From the IMG/VR virus record IMGVR_UViG_3300025892_000012, positions 29,493 through 93,492 of that record: DNA of 64,000 nucleotides; one strand, written 5' to 3'. Source of the stretch: a virus. A program made the translations under genes and the position numbers. Positions within the stretch are counted from its first letter, which is position 1. Each line of letters begins with the position of its first letter. The notes below the pieces were generated by a model. That model was given only the letters and a program-made list of their open reading frames with translations. It was not told the origin of the DNA and searched no databases. This document shows positions 1 to 11,700 of the stretch, in pieces.

Positions 1-1
1 T

Positions 2-502
2 GAAGTTTCTTTTTATGTAGACACAACAGAACCGACCTGTTTTATAGTTATTTCCACTCAAGATAGTATACGTGAAAATAATAGTATTTTATATACAAAA
101 GAATCAAATGTAAATGTTAACTTGCATTTTGGAGACGGTGGAACAGATCCAAGTGGAACATCTAAAGGACTTGTAAAAATAAATAATAGTACAACACCAA
201 CAGTTGCTGATTTTTCAAGTGGAATAGATTTATCATCCGAAACATCTCCGAAAAACGATTACAATATTACAGGTCTTGTTGCTGGTCAATTAAATGAATT
301 AACTTTTTTTGTCAAAGATAAAACTGATAATATTTCATCAGGAGACACAGTATCAGTTTTTGTAGACCAAACTCTCCCAACTGGTAGTATATTAATATCT
401 ACTCAACAACTAAAATCAACTGTGAGTTCATTAGATCATGCAAACACTGTTGATTTAAAAGTAAAATTAGAACATGCAGATACAGATTCTGGATTATTTT
501 AA
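2..502 (+). CDS. Ig-like repeat structural protein, C-terminal part (5' end outside window)
   Basis: The frame is open from base 2, so the gene begins upstream; a TTG at 122 is internal. The 166 visible residues hold two module boundaries of the kind that repeats through the gene at 5741 (VDTTEPT and VDQTLPTG), each followed by beta-strand-like sequence, as in bacterial Ig-like domains of extended fibres. It ends at TAA 500-502 in mid-module, after DSGLF. The same frame beyond the stop reads RFKINGSS, which looks like the next strand of the same Ig module, and the following gene opens with what looks like the module's remaining strands. The gene may therefore have been split from its neighbour. 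Role inferred: elongated virion fibre. Confidence 0.7.
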   Translation, partial: EVSFYVDTTEPTCFIVISTQDSIRENNSILYTKESNVNVNLHFGDGGTDPSGTSKGLVKINNSTTPTVADFSSGIDLSSETSPKNDYNITGLVAGQLNELTFFVKDKTDNISSGDTVSVFVDQTLPTGSILISTQQLKSTVSSLDHANTVDLKVKLEHADTDSGLF

Positions 503-515
503 AGGTTTAAAATAA

Positions 516-3500
516 ATGGCAGTAGTTAACCCATCTTGGCTAGGTAGTGGAACTGTAACATACAATTATACAGGCCATTTACTAGTATATGCTCAGGCAG
601 TAAATCAAAGTAATCCAAGTCAAGTTGGTGGCATAACCATACATTCCATAGGTGCTGAAGGTAATGCTGGAGGCAATGATATTAATAAAACACTTCAAGA
701 ATATACAGGAATTACCTTTAGTTTTAGTGGAGATGCCACAACACTGTATTATGGGGATGGTACAACAATTTGGGAAAAATATTCAGGCCAAGTGAATTCG
801 TCATGGTCTACTATTACATGGTTATCTGGTTCAACAAGTCGCTTAGATCCAATATTTGATGAAGTTGTGAGTGATGGTTGGGAAGTAGATAGAACTAAAC
901 AAATTGCACAAATGACTAGTATTCCAGGAGCAAGTGGTTTTTCATATGGAAGTGAGGAATGGAATCATAAATTAGCAGGTGAATCTACATTTAGTCGCAG
1001 CAATTTAAAAAACATATCAGATATTAGTGAATTTGCTGGTGCAGAATTTGACTTTAAGAATATGGATATTATTACAATTTTAGTAGAGAATGCATTAGAC
1101 TTCGGTATTTCATTTCAGGCTTCAGGTGATTTGGCAACTTTATATTGGATTTCGCCTTTTATTAAAATTGAAAAACCAAGTTTACCATCTCCACCTCCAG
1201 AACCTGAGCCAGAACCTGAGCCAGAACCTGAGTCAAGTCCTGCACCTGCACCTAATCCTGAACCTGTTTCTGCAACAGGTTGCTGGGACTGGATTGCGCC
1301 GTATGACTATCCGATTCAATTTCTAAATTTCAAAAAGAATTATCCAGTTGGTGATGTACCCCCCGGTGTTATGTCTAACAATTTAGAATTTTTTGCTACT
1401 GATTTAGCAGGTGCTCAAAGCATAGTAAAAATAATAAATGATTTTAGACCATATGCATTATCTAATGTTTACACTGATGTTTGGAACATAAAAGATAATG
1501 CAGGATATGCTCTACTACCTACAAGTGGATATTCCAATGGAGATCACTTACTTGTTGTGAATTTATCGGAAGCCAAAAATGGAAAATATCAAGTTGTATT
1601 TGATGATTTGGGTGTAACTGTAGGTGTAATATTTAAATCTGGAATAGAAACTGAGAATGTAACATTAAATGATACAGCTTTGTATAGTATGACGTTTAGT
1701 TTGGCAACTTATACTTGCGGTGGAGAAAGTAGTGCACCGGAATCTAATCCCCCATCTTCATCAGAAAGCACACCAATTAGTCGCACAACAGTTACACCAC
1801 CAACACAACCGGCTACACCAACACAGACTTCATTAACTGGTGGTTCTATATTACTATTACATTCAGACACTAACCCACCAACTCAGCCAGCTACACCAAC
1901 ACCTGCAGATTTTTTTGCATTCGGAGCGTCTGTATCTCCAGCGACATCATCATCTACAGACCCATATAGTTTTAACAGTGATTTTATTAGTGGAACTTCT
2001 CTGACGAATAATTCTATTAATACAATTTATTATTATTTAATGGATGTTGCGCAAAATATTTCAAGTCTTGGTTCAGTAACTTATTATAAAGATATGGATA
2101 AACCTACTAACATAGTAGTAAATCCAACTATAAATTCACCATATACAGCGGAATGGTTAGGTGTAAATAAACTATTTTCATTCACTGGCTCAGTAAATGT
2201 TTGTGATAATCCAACTCCTGCTAATGGTGTAGGTGGAGGAACAGGTGCGAGTCCTGCAGGTTCAGGTATTATAATTGAACATTTTGAATATAGTAATGCG
2301 AGTACACCAAGCTCAGGTACTTCATTTCAAAATAATATAAATGCAACACAATGTGTTGTCTTTGATTTAGGTTCAAGGCCGGATACGTATGTTAATATTG
2401 CAGCACAAGCAAATGGAACTGATTACTATCTACACTACAATACTAAAGACAAAGCATTAAATACTTCTGATTTTATAAAATTTGATTTTAAAATAGACAA
2501 TGATGATCCTTATATTTTAAGATTTAATAATTCTGGAGGATGTACACGTATAGCTCAAGATTACTTATATGTAGTTCAAGAAGTAACAGATAATACATCT
2601 GGAGTTGTTTATTATAATCAAGGTTCATCTAAAACAGGTTCTAATAAAATTACACTTACAACTAATTATGTGAGTCCCAACCATTTAGATATATTTCAAC
2701 AAGTTCAAATCGGTTCAACTCCAGGGGCAGTAAATGTTTTCATAGAAAGTTATGACCAAGCCGAAAATCATGTAGATAATATATTCACTGTAGAGAGAAC
2801 AAGTCAAACAATAAATTGGATCACTCTTACAGGCGCTAGGTCTTCTATCTCACCTTTTGTGGTAGAAGGTACTTATAAAGCAGAAATTACTCCAACAAGT
2901 CCTGAACTTATCAATGGGTTTTTCCCAACAGCAAACTTATATTATTCACCAATGGGTACAGATTATGATACTTCAGTAGGTTCTCAAGCTATTTCTGAAC
3001 AGGACTTCAGAATGTTAGTTAAAGATACAAATACAAAAGATGCTATTATGTATCTAAGAACCGATGGACATCCACATGCGTGTGCTACTAAAGCATTTAC
3101 ATTTACATCAATTGATTATTCTACACTAAGCGCAACGCCACCAACTTTATCCATTGTAGAAGAAAATCAATTAACATGTACGAATAAATCAGATAATTAC
3201 TACAGACTAATTGCAACTGCAGGAAATGTTACTGCAGATGGAACGACTACAGTGAATGGTGATTTAATTATAGGCTATAAAATAACAGAATCATCTACTT
3301 CTCCTGGTATACAACCAACTTTTAATGATGTAACAGGTAAATTTGAGGATGTTACTAATGTAGGATGGACTGTTTTTGTAAGTGGAGTAAATTCTTTTGA
3401 TGTAAACAAAGAGTTTTCATTTGCGGCAAATTCTTTTGGAACCAAAACTCTTTACTTACATATAGCTACTATGGCATATAGTGGTTTATATGCTTCTGTA

Positions 3501-5678
3501 AGTACAGGGTTAACATTTTCTGCATCAACACAGATAGAATATGTAAATGATTTTCAAGGACCAACATTATCAAATGTTCAAGTAACAGATTCTAATGCTG
3601 TAACAGAAAACGCAACATTAACTTCTGGTATAGCGCCTGAGCAAACATTTACTAAACCAACTGAAGTAACGGCAGATACTATAACTATTTCTGGAACATT
3701 AACAGATAATTTAACTTCTGTAGGATGTACATGTGTTAAAAGATGGGTAGTAGGAAATTTTGGAAATCCACCCCCATATACACTAACAAAGCCTGGTGTT
3801 TGGAATATTGTTTCCGGTACACAACAGTCTATTAACTTTACACAAGTAGTAACTTTAAATAGACCAAATTCAACAAAATCAATTTATGTCTGGGCTGTAG
3901 ATTGTGTTGGTAATTTGTCTAAAAATAAAATAAGAATTACATTAAATAATCCCGCTTACGCAATACCTGATTGTGGTCAAGAAGCTGGTAATGTATTTAA
4001 GTTTGAAGGTAAAGCAGGTGATGAACACAGACTAAGAAAAACTATTTCTGCTATGTATGGAGATGGTGTATTTCATGTAGGATTTATTTCAAATAAAACA
4101 AGTAAAATTAGATTAAATCGTGTTCATAAATTAAGTGAATATAGAGGATTAAAAATTATAAACAAAGGTAATAATGATGCACATGAAAATCTACCAATAC
4201 CAAACGAACCTTTAAAATTTTCTGATTTTTTTCCTCACAAAATACCAAGAATAGATGACTTAACTATTGTTCCATTTATACCTCCTGTTAGTCAGCCTGC
4301 AGTAACAAATGTTCCCCAATATGTTGGTGATACAAGGGATATCGCACTCACGTTAGATATTGACACTGGCAATAATATTGTTGACCATAAATTACCAATG
4401 AATGATAATCTTGTGGATGACAGTGCAAAATTCTTCGTAGATTTTATAGAAGAAGGTTCGGGTTTAGTGAAACCCAGAACATTCTCTTATAATCCAGTAA
4501 CAGGTCATATTAATAATTTTGTTTTTGATAAACCTGGAGTATATTTTATAATAGGATTTTCTTCTTTTTGTCAATCAGTTAGTGCAACATATAGAATATA
4601 TAAGAAAGGCGCACCTTTACCACCAATACAAGGTCCACCTATTGATGTACCTGTACCAATAGGTAATCCAGGCGGAACAACACCAGTAACCATACCATTT
4701 TTTATAGACCAAGTTTCGCTTGCTGTAGATGCGGCTTTTGTTATAGACCGTTCGGGTAGTTATGTACCCGGATTTTCAAATGCTATGTATAGTACATTAT
4801 CAGAATCATTAGATGCTCTTGATTCATTTGCTAAAAACACTACTACAAATTCAACAGATTCAAGATATTCAGTAGTTTGGTTTTGGAATCCAACATCTAG
4901 AGGAGGTATAGAAACTGCTCAAAATTGGACTTCTGATAGAAGTAAAATAGATGCCGCTGTTGCTAAATATAAAGATAGTGGGTCTGGTGGTTGGGAACCC
5001 AAAATAGAAGCTATTGCGAGAGTAGCAGGTGAAGACTTAGTAGGTCCTTGGAGAGAAACCGCACTTAAATTAGTATTGTTATATTCGGATGAACCTGACG
5101 GCGCTCCAACAAATACTTCAGCAGGTTCTTCTGATAGTAAATATACTTCAGCAAATTCACCAGATTATTTTATTAATAAATTTGTTGATAATAAAGTTGC
5201 ATTACTTATTTTTGATGCTGGTTTGAATTATTCAGATCGTTCAGACCCAATAGGTCCTGGATCTACTATTAATCAAGATAATTTACTGAAGGCTATATCA
5301 GATACTAGCGAAAATGGAAGTGTTGTACAAACTTTGGGTTTAAGTGCCAGTTCAGCAGATATTGTTAATGCAATAAACAAAGCGTTTGATAAATATAAAG
5401 AAGGATTAAGTTTTGATATAGAACCGGATTTATCTACACCTGCAATATTTAAATCAAAATCTGCAAATTCAGCGCATCCTGCTGGTACACCTGTACCCAT
5501 TCCATATAATAAATTAATTGATGATGGGTCACGTAAAAAAGCATTATTTGATGTTTTATTAGATAATGATGAAGTCTATAGTTTAGGTACTCAATATATC
5601 ATAACATTTGTAACTATATATAACTCTTCTGACATACCGATTGCTAGAAAAATGATAAGAATTAGAGTTGTGCCTTGA
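516..5678 (+). CDS. Giant structural/adhesin protein with C-terminal von Willebrand A domain
   Basis: A 1720-residue protein. The first ~45 residues look like the second half of an Ig-like module. A proline/glutamate-rich linker (PEPEPEPEPEPES, about residues 228-240) and a PPTQPATPT stretch occurring twice (about residues 428 and 453) separate the N-terminal domains. Ig-like modules fill much of the middle. Near the C-terminus is a von Willebrand A-type domain, about residues 1400-1630: VIDRSGS carries the DxSxS metal-ion site (D1411, S1413, S1415), and LLYSDEPDG supplies a later acidic residue (D1525). vWA domains bind protein or glycan ligands through a divalent metal, so a surface-adhesion role is inferred. 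The start is supported by AAAGG about 10 bases upstream of ATG. No signal peptide is seen, as expected for a virion protein. Confidence 0.72.
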   Translation: MAVVNPSWLGSGTVTYNYTGHLLVYAQAVNQSNPSQVGGITIHSIGAEGNAGGNDINKTLQEYTGITFSFSGDATTLYYGDGTTIWEKYSGQVNSSWSTITWLSGSTSRLDPIFDEVVSDGWEVDRTKQIAQMTSIPGASGFSYGSEEWNHKLAGESTFSRSNLKNISDISEFAGAEFDFKNMDIITILVENALDFGISFQASGDLATLYWISPFIKIEKPSLPSPPPEPEPEPEPEPESSPAPAPNPEPVSATGCWDWIAPYDYPIQFLNFKKNYPVGDVPPGVMSNNLEFFATDLAGAQSIVKIINDFRPYALSNVYTDVWNIKDNAGYALLPTSGYSNGDHLLVVNLSEAKNGKYQVVFDDLGVTVGVIFKSGIETENVTLNDTALYSMTFSLATYTCGGESSAPESNPPSSSESTPISRTTVTPPTQPATPTQTSLTGGSILLLHSDTNPPTQPATPTPADFFAFGASVSPATSSSTDPYSFNSDFISGTSLTNNSINTIYYYLMDVAQNISSLGSVTYYKDMDKPTNIVVNPTINSPYTAEWLGVNKLFSFTGSVNVCDNPTPANGVGGGTGASPAGSGIIIEHFEYSNASTPSSGTSFQNNINATQCVVFDLGSRPDTYVNIAAQANGTDYYLHYNTKDKALNTSDFIKFDFKIDNDDPYILRFNNSGGCTRIAQDYLYVVQEVTDNTSGVVYYNQGSSKTGSNKITLTTNYVSPNHLDIFQQVQIGSTPGAVNVFIESYDQAENHVDNIFTVERTSQTINWITLTGARSSISPFVVEGTYKAEITPTSPELINGFFPTANLYYSPMGTDYDTSVGSQAISEQDFRMLVKDTNTKDAIMYLRTDGHPHACATKAFTFTSIDYSTLSATPPTLSIVEENQLTCTNKSDNYYRLIATAGNVTADGTTTVNGDLIIGYKITESSTSPGIQPTFNDVTGKFEDVTNVGWTVFVSGVNSFDVNKEFSFAANSFGTKTLYLHIATMAYSGLYASVSTGLTFSASTQIEYVNDFQGPTLSNVQVTDSNAVTENATLTSGIAPEQTFTKPTEVTADTITISGTLTDNLTSVGCTCVKRWVVGNFGNPPPYTLTKPGVWNIVSGTQQSINFTQVVTLNRPNSTKSIYVWAVDCVGNLSKNKIRITLNNPAYAIPDCGQEAGNVFKFEGKAGDEHRLRKTISAMYGDGVFHVGFISNKTSKIRLNRVHKLSEYRGLKIINKGNNDAHENLPIPNEPLKFSDFFPHKIPRIDDLTIVPFIPPVSQPAVTNVPQYVGDTRDIALTLDIDTGNNIVDHKLPMNDNLVDDSAKFFVDFIEEGSGLVKPRTFSYNPVTGHINNFVFDKPGVYFIIGFSSFCQSVSATYRIYKKGAPLPPIQGPPIDVPVPIGNPGGTTPVTIPFFIDQVSLAVDAAFVIDRSGSYVPGFSNAMYSTLSESLDALDSFAKNTTTNSTDSRYSVVWFWNPTSRGGIETAQNWTSDRSKIDAAVAKYKDSGSGGWEPKIEAIARVAGEDLVGPWRETALKLVLLYSDEPDGAPTNTSAGSSDSKYTSANSPDYFINKFVDNKVALLIFDAGLNYSDRSDPIGPGSTINQDNLLKAISDTSENGSVVQTLGLSASSADIVNAINKAFDKYKEGLSFDIEPDLSTPAIFKSKSANSAHPAGTPVPIPYNKLIDDGSRKKALFDVLLDNDEVYSLGTQYIITFVTIYNSSDIPIARKMIRIRVVP
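1200..1232 (+). repeat. Tandem 12-bp repeat coding a Pro-Glu linker
   Basis: The 12-mer gaacctgagcca occurs 2.75 times in perfect tandem inside the gene at 516 and encodes a PEPEPEP hinge between two globular parts. Whole-unit slippage here would change linker length by four residues without breaking the frame. Confidence 0.85.
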
Positions 5679-5685
5679 GTAGTAA

Positions 5686-5693
5686 TCTAAATA
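5686..5693 (+). promoter_or_regulatory. Possible late-promoter-like box in 62-base gap
   Basis: The gap 5679-5740 between two giant genes is almost pure A/T and holds TCTAAATA, one of several variants near the T4-type late motif TATAAATA. It lies 55 bases before the next ATG, further than the three better boxes in this window. The rest of the gap is A-rich with no hairpin I can support. Weak call. Confidence 0.25.
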
Positions 5694-5740
5694 AAAAAAA
5701 TACTTATTTAAAATTAAAAAAACACCACTGAAATAAAAAT

Positions 5741-8700
5741 ATGGCAATTACAGGAAGCATCTATTTAAGTACCGCAGCTATTGTATTAACTGCACCTCCA
5801 AAATATCAATTAACATTCAATGTCAATGCAAACAGTACAAATTTATTAACAAAATATCAATTATTTGTTGATAATGTTCAAGTGGGTGTAGATCAAATTA
5901 TAAATCCAAATATTAATAATTATTCTAACACAAATATTGCATATGCAGTGGATGGTACTGGTTGGCATGATATAGGTATTTTATTTTTTGATGATCAAGG
6001 AAACACACAGTTATTTACAACTAGAATATATTTGGATTTAACAAATCCTATTTTAAATGGGTTTGCTTTAAATAGAATAGAACGTGATGCCACTAATGAT
6101 TATGTAGTTTACTTTGATATAGATGTTTCTGATGAAACTGGTATTTCAAGAACTAAAATTATAAATTCAAATGATGGCACTTCCTCTGAAGTTTTAGTGC
6201 CGTTAAGTTTTAATGATTATCGGGCTGAACAAAGTATAGTTGTTCCTGGATTTAATAATAATGTCACAAAAGATTTTTATTTAGAATGGGAAGATTATTC
6301 TGGTAATATAATACAAACTACTTCTCCCATTACTGTATTTTTTACAAATACTTTACCTGTTATAACAAATTTTGAGGTAAAGGAAATTACACAAACAGCA
6401 ACAGATTATGTAGTTACTACAGAAATTGGAACATCTTTTGCTAGTTATCAAGATATTATAGAATACTCTGTGACATATGAAGACCCTGCTTCTGTTTGGA
6501 AAAATATATTAATAACTACTAGTGGTGGTGTGATAACAGATACATTCACAATACCACTTTCAGAACCAGCAGGTTTAAAAACATTATATGCAAAAATTAA
6601 AGATAATTATCAAAATGAATCAAATGTTTTTCCAATTAATCATCTTATAGATAAAGTTAACCCAATAGGTTCTGTAAAATTAGAATATGCAGAAAAAATT
6701 GGATCAAATTACTATGCTAATGTTAAATTCACAGCAACAGATGCTGGTCTAATTTCTCATTATTCTCATAATTTTATAAGTGAAAACGTAACAAATTGGA
6801 ATGTAGTTAATCCTAAGACACAAACTTTTAATAAATTTAAAACGTTTAATTTAGGAACTAACGGACAATCTGTGATGTATGTTAAATATCGTGATTTTTC
6901 CGGAAATCTTTCTCCAGCATATCAATTGCCACTTGATATTGACACAACAAATCCAGAATTTGAATTTTCATTTGATCATGGTGAATTAAGAATTGATGGT
7001 GATTATAATGCATTTTTTCATTTACTTGCAAGTGATAATAATAAAATAAAATTTATAAAGTTATTTGGTGTAAATCAAATAACGTCAAATTTAATTGGAA
7101 GTAATAATTGGGTACAGATTGCCGAAACTAATCAATATGAAGAAATAAGACCAATTGTAATACCCGCAACAGAAAATGAAGATATTATAAAATTTTATTA
7201 TCAAGTAAGAGACCTGTATGGAAATTATAGTGCTTTTAAAACTATAGATTTAAATTTTGATAAAACAGCACCAGTAGTTAATACATTTACATATAAAGAT
7301 GCGGAGAAATATTCCACATACCATAGAATACATTTTGATTTTAATGCTACTGATAATTTAGGAATTATAGCTTATAGATTAGGTTTTGATGATATCACTG
7401 TAGAATCTTGGATAAACGTAACAAATACAACAAATTTAGATAAGTCTGTATATGTAGACTTATATAATGCTAATGAACTTGGTGTTACCAAAGATGTATT
7501 GGTTCAAGTAAAAGATGTTTTTGGAAATGTAAGTAACATAGCTTCTTATTCTGTCAAATTAGAAGATCAATCACCACTCGGTTCTCTAACCTTTGCTGGT
7601 GGGGGATTGTCACCTACAGATTTCTTATTAGATTTTGATATAACAGGAGTAGATACTGATAGTGATGTTTATTGGTACTCATTAGAAATTGACGATTCAA
7701 CAATTACAAATTGGTATAAAGTAAACACACCTGGTTTAAACATAGCTCAAGTTGTGCAAAAGACACTACCAAGAGCCAGTACAGGAAGACATAATTTTTA
7801 TTTGAGAGTAGCAGACATTTATAAAAATGTGAGTCCGACTTATAATTTAGAATATGATTTGGATTCTATTGCAGTTGTTGGTGGTTTGGAAGTAGACGAT
7901 ATTGAAAAATCTGCATTAAATTATACAGCAAATGTTCATTTATATGCATTTGATAACAGAAAAGTAAAATCATATTCTTTAAATGGTGGTGCAGATACAC
8001 TTCTTGTACCAGCAGTAAAATCATTTGATGATTATGTTTTAGTTCCTCTCGGATTAACACCTGGCCAAAAGCAAATAACTGTTCAATACAAAGACACTTT
8101 TGATAATTTATCAAATACATATAGTGTTGTTTTTAATTTAGATAATATTGACCCACATAGTAATATAGTATTCAATAATGCTACATCTAATACTACTACT
8201 ATGTTTATGAATATAGATACTCATTTAACAGATAATCAAGATGTTTATGAGTATAAATTTTGGTATGTTGGAGATTCAGAACCGTATGATTATACTACAC
8301 TACCAAGAGGAATAGTTAATACTACAATAAATAAAATCTTTGAAGTTCCTAAATCAGATACATTTCCTCAATTTACAGTCAGGGTCAGAGACTTTTTTGA
8401 TAATGAACATAGCAACACTTTATCTAAAATAGTAACTACTGTACCACCAACAATCAATTCACTTACTGTAAATTCAATTTCCTATACAGTTGCTGGTATT
8501 AATGTAGGTGTAGATTATGTTGTTACTGCGGATAATAATTCAACTGTAGATTACTTAGATGTAGTTGTAAATCCATCTGGCGCAACACAATTAGATGCAT
8601 TTACTGTAAATATAGATCCGAATGTTGTAAACGCAACCGGTACTTTTTATTATGACTTTCCTATAATTTCAAATTTTAATTTTGAAGTGAAAGCTTATTC

Positions 8701-11700
8701 TGATTATGGTTATTATTCTGCTCCTTCATACTTAGCACAGAATTTTGATTCAATCGGTCCAGTTATAAGTAATGTTACATTTTTAGGAAGTTTTGATGAT
8801 AACAATGATTACATTCTTCAATTCAGAATTCAAGGAACTGATGCAACAAGCGGTATTAGAAAAATACAAGCAACTGCATTAACTACTCCGAATCCAATTA
8901 CGACTTCTTATACAATTGATTTAACTAATAATTTAGATGAAGTTGTTCATTTAAGATTAGATAGGTCAAGTACATCAAATTACATTGATGTTTCATTCAT
9001 ACTATTTGATTTATTAGATAATCCTTCAAATTCATATACACTATCCAATCTTTACTTAGATAGTGATGCACCTCAGATTTCAAACACAATCTTTAATTTA
9101 AATAAAAAATATGGAGGTTCTGTATTACCAGGTGCAAATACTCCAAATATTGAAGTTTCCTTTGATGCTTATGATTTTTCAAACATAACACATTATAAGT
9201 ATTCTCCTAATTTAACAGAAACGTATAATGCCAGTTGGACATCAATAGCTGAAGCACAAACAATATCTGTAACTGAAACTGTAAATTTAGATACGTTAGG
9301 ATTTGTTGAAGGTGCTAGAGTATTTTACTTTCATGTAAGAGATAGATTTAACAATATTGCAACTGCTGGCATAAATGTTGAATATGATAAAACACCGCCT
9401 TCTGTTTCTACTACATTTTTAAATAGAATAGAAAGAGCAAATGTAGCCGGCATTGATACATTTGTAATACCATACACATTAGCTTATTCAGATAATTATT
9501 CAGAAGTTCTTACTTTACATGAAAATTATGAATACGGCACAACATCATCAAATACAATTTCTAAAAATTTATTACCTCAAGTAACTTCAAATACTGTTAC
9601 TGAGCGTCATTATGTTCCTGTAAACTATTATGGAGATACTACGATTAATATTGCTTTAGAAGATAGATTTGAAAATGTATCTGCAAATTCATCTTTTAAT
9701 GTATTCTTAGAGAATAATCCACCAGTTATACATTATGCTAAAATTAATAATGGTGCTGTGTATACAACATCAAAAGATGTTTATATAAGAATGGATTTAA
9801 GTGATGACCAAGGTGTGACTGAAAGATTGTTTTCTACAGCTAATAATGAAACATGGAACAGTGTAGGATGGGTTCCAATACCATATGCACCAGCAAGAAA
9901 TATAACACCTACGTTTAGTGTTGATTTAGAAGCCCTTGGATTTACACAAGGTACTTGTAATGTTTATGCATACATCAAAGACTTTTGTCAAAATATAAGT
10001 AATACTGCTCAAACTATTATATATGATTATGAACCCCCTGTAATAACAGATTTCAAAGTTAATAATATAATCAGAAACATTAATACATTTGAAGTAAGTT
10101 TAAATGGTTATTCTTATGATGTTACTTCTGGATTGGATACATATTATATTTCTCAAAGTAATAATCATAATACTTATAAATCAGTACCTAATGCACCTGT
10201 AATTGGAAATACTCCAATATTGTTTAATCAAATTGAAAGCATATCAAATAAAGACACGGGTTGGAAATATTTCTATTTCCAAACTACAGATGCAGCAGGA
10301 AATATATCAGCTAAAGCAAATACACAAATATATATTGACGGTTTAGCACCTGTTATAGCGTTTTTCCAACCTACAAGTACAATATCAAAATACTATTTGA
10401 ATGCTGCTAATAATGAATTTGAATATATTGTTTCTGATGATTATGCCTTAACATCTATTCAATATGAAATAGATAATAGTGCATTGTCAGTTGTAAACAC
10501 ATATGATGCTAATAATAATATATTATATGATGCAAATACTTTCTTAGCTGATTTCAGTAGTTTAGTAGATGGAGAACATACCATTTATCTAAATGCATTT
10601 GATAGTTTCAATAATAGAGTAAGAATTCCATATGAATTTTACTTTGATAATACACCTCCAGTCATAACGAATTATGACTTCAAAAAGATTAAACCTGTTG
10701 TTCCTGACAGTACACACTATGATGTAGAACTAAGATTATCTGCATATGATAATGTATCAGTTGATTACTATGAAATTTATGTAGATGGTAATTTACTTTC
10801 TTCAGTAGATGTTGATGCAGTTAACTTTAATCATACTCCAACAGTTAATACAACTTTAACTACTATGTTTGAATCTGACTTAGACATGACATTGGCACTC
10901 ATAGTAGATGGTTATGGTGGTGGTAAAATTCTTACTGTAGCAATGGTAGAAAATTATACAGGAACTCAAACAGAAGATGACCAAATTAAATTGTTTGCAA
11001 ATGTTGAATTAGGTATACCTACAACTGAAATTAATACATATGCCGTTTTAGGAAATGATATAGATATCATTACACAAAATACTATGCCAGGAGCAACCAC
11101 TACATTGAGCGATGAGATAACAAGCATTAATTATGGTGACCCTGCATTTCCTACAAATCCATATACTCTAATACAATTACAATATGAGACTGGAACATTT
11201 CCATTCTTGCCAACATCAACATTGTCAAATTATATAACTAATAATTATTCTTATTTGGTGGGTACAGGACCTTCACCAGGGAGATATAATACAGCTTATG
11301 TAACTGGTAGATTTACTGATTTAAGTGTTAAGAAAGAATTGCATCATTATGTTGTTAAAGTATATGATAATGCCGGTAATATGACTCAAGGTACATTATC
11401 TAAATTCATACACAATGGTGATAACTTAAAGATTGAGAATTTTACTGTAGATTCAGTTACTACAATAAATAGAACAGATATTTCAGATGAAATATTTCAA
11501 GCAGATATTTCAAGTGATGTTGATATCATTGAATATGCATTAACAATACATCCGCAAATAGATTATGATAGTGCATTATGGAAAAATTTTGTAACTCCTG
11601 CAAACACAATATCTTATACTGAAACAGTAAATACTGACATCTTTGCTGTTAGTACGCTATCTACAAACAAAGTATATTTACATGTGAAAGATGATTGCGG

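Noticed and set aside
1126-1326. 66-residue + strand frame rich in Leu/His
   Set aside because: It is the shifted reading of the Pro-Glu repeat and surroundings in the gene at 516.
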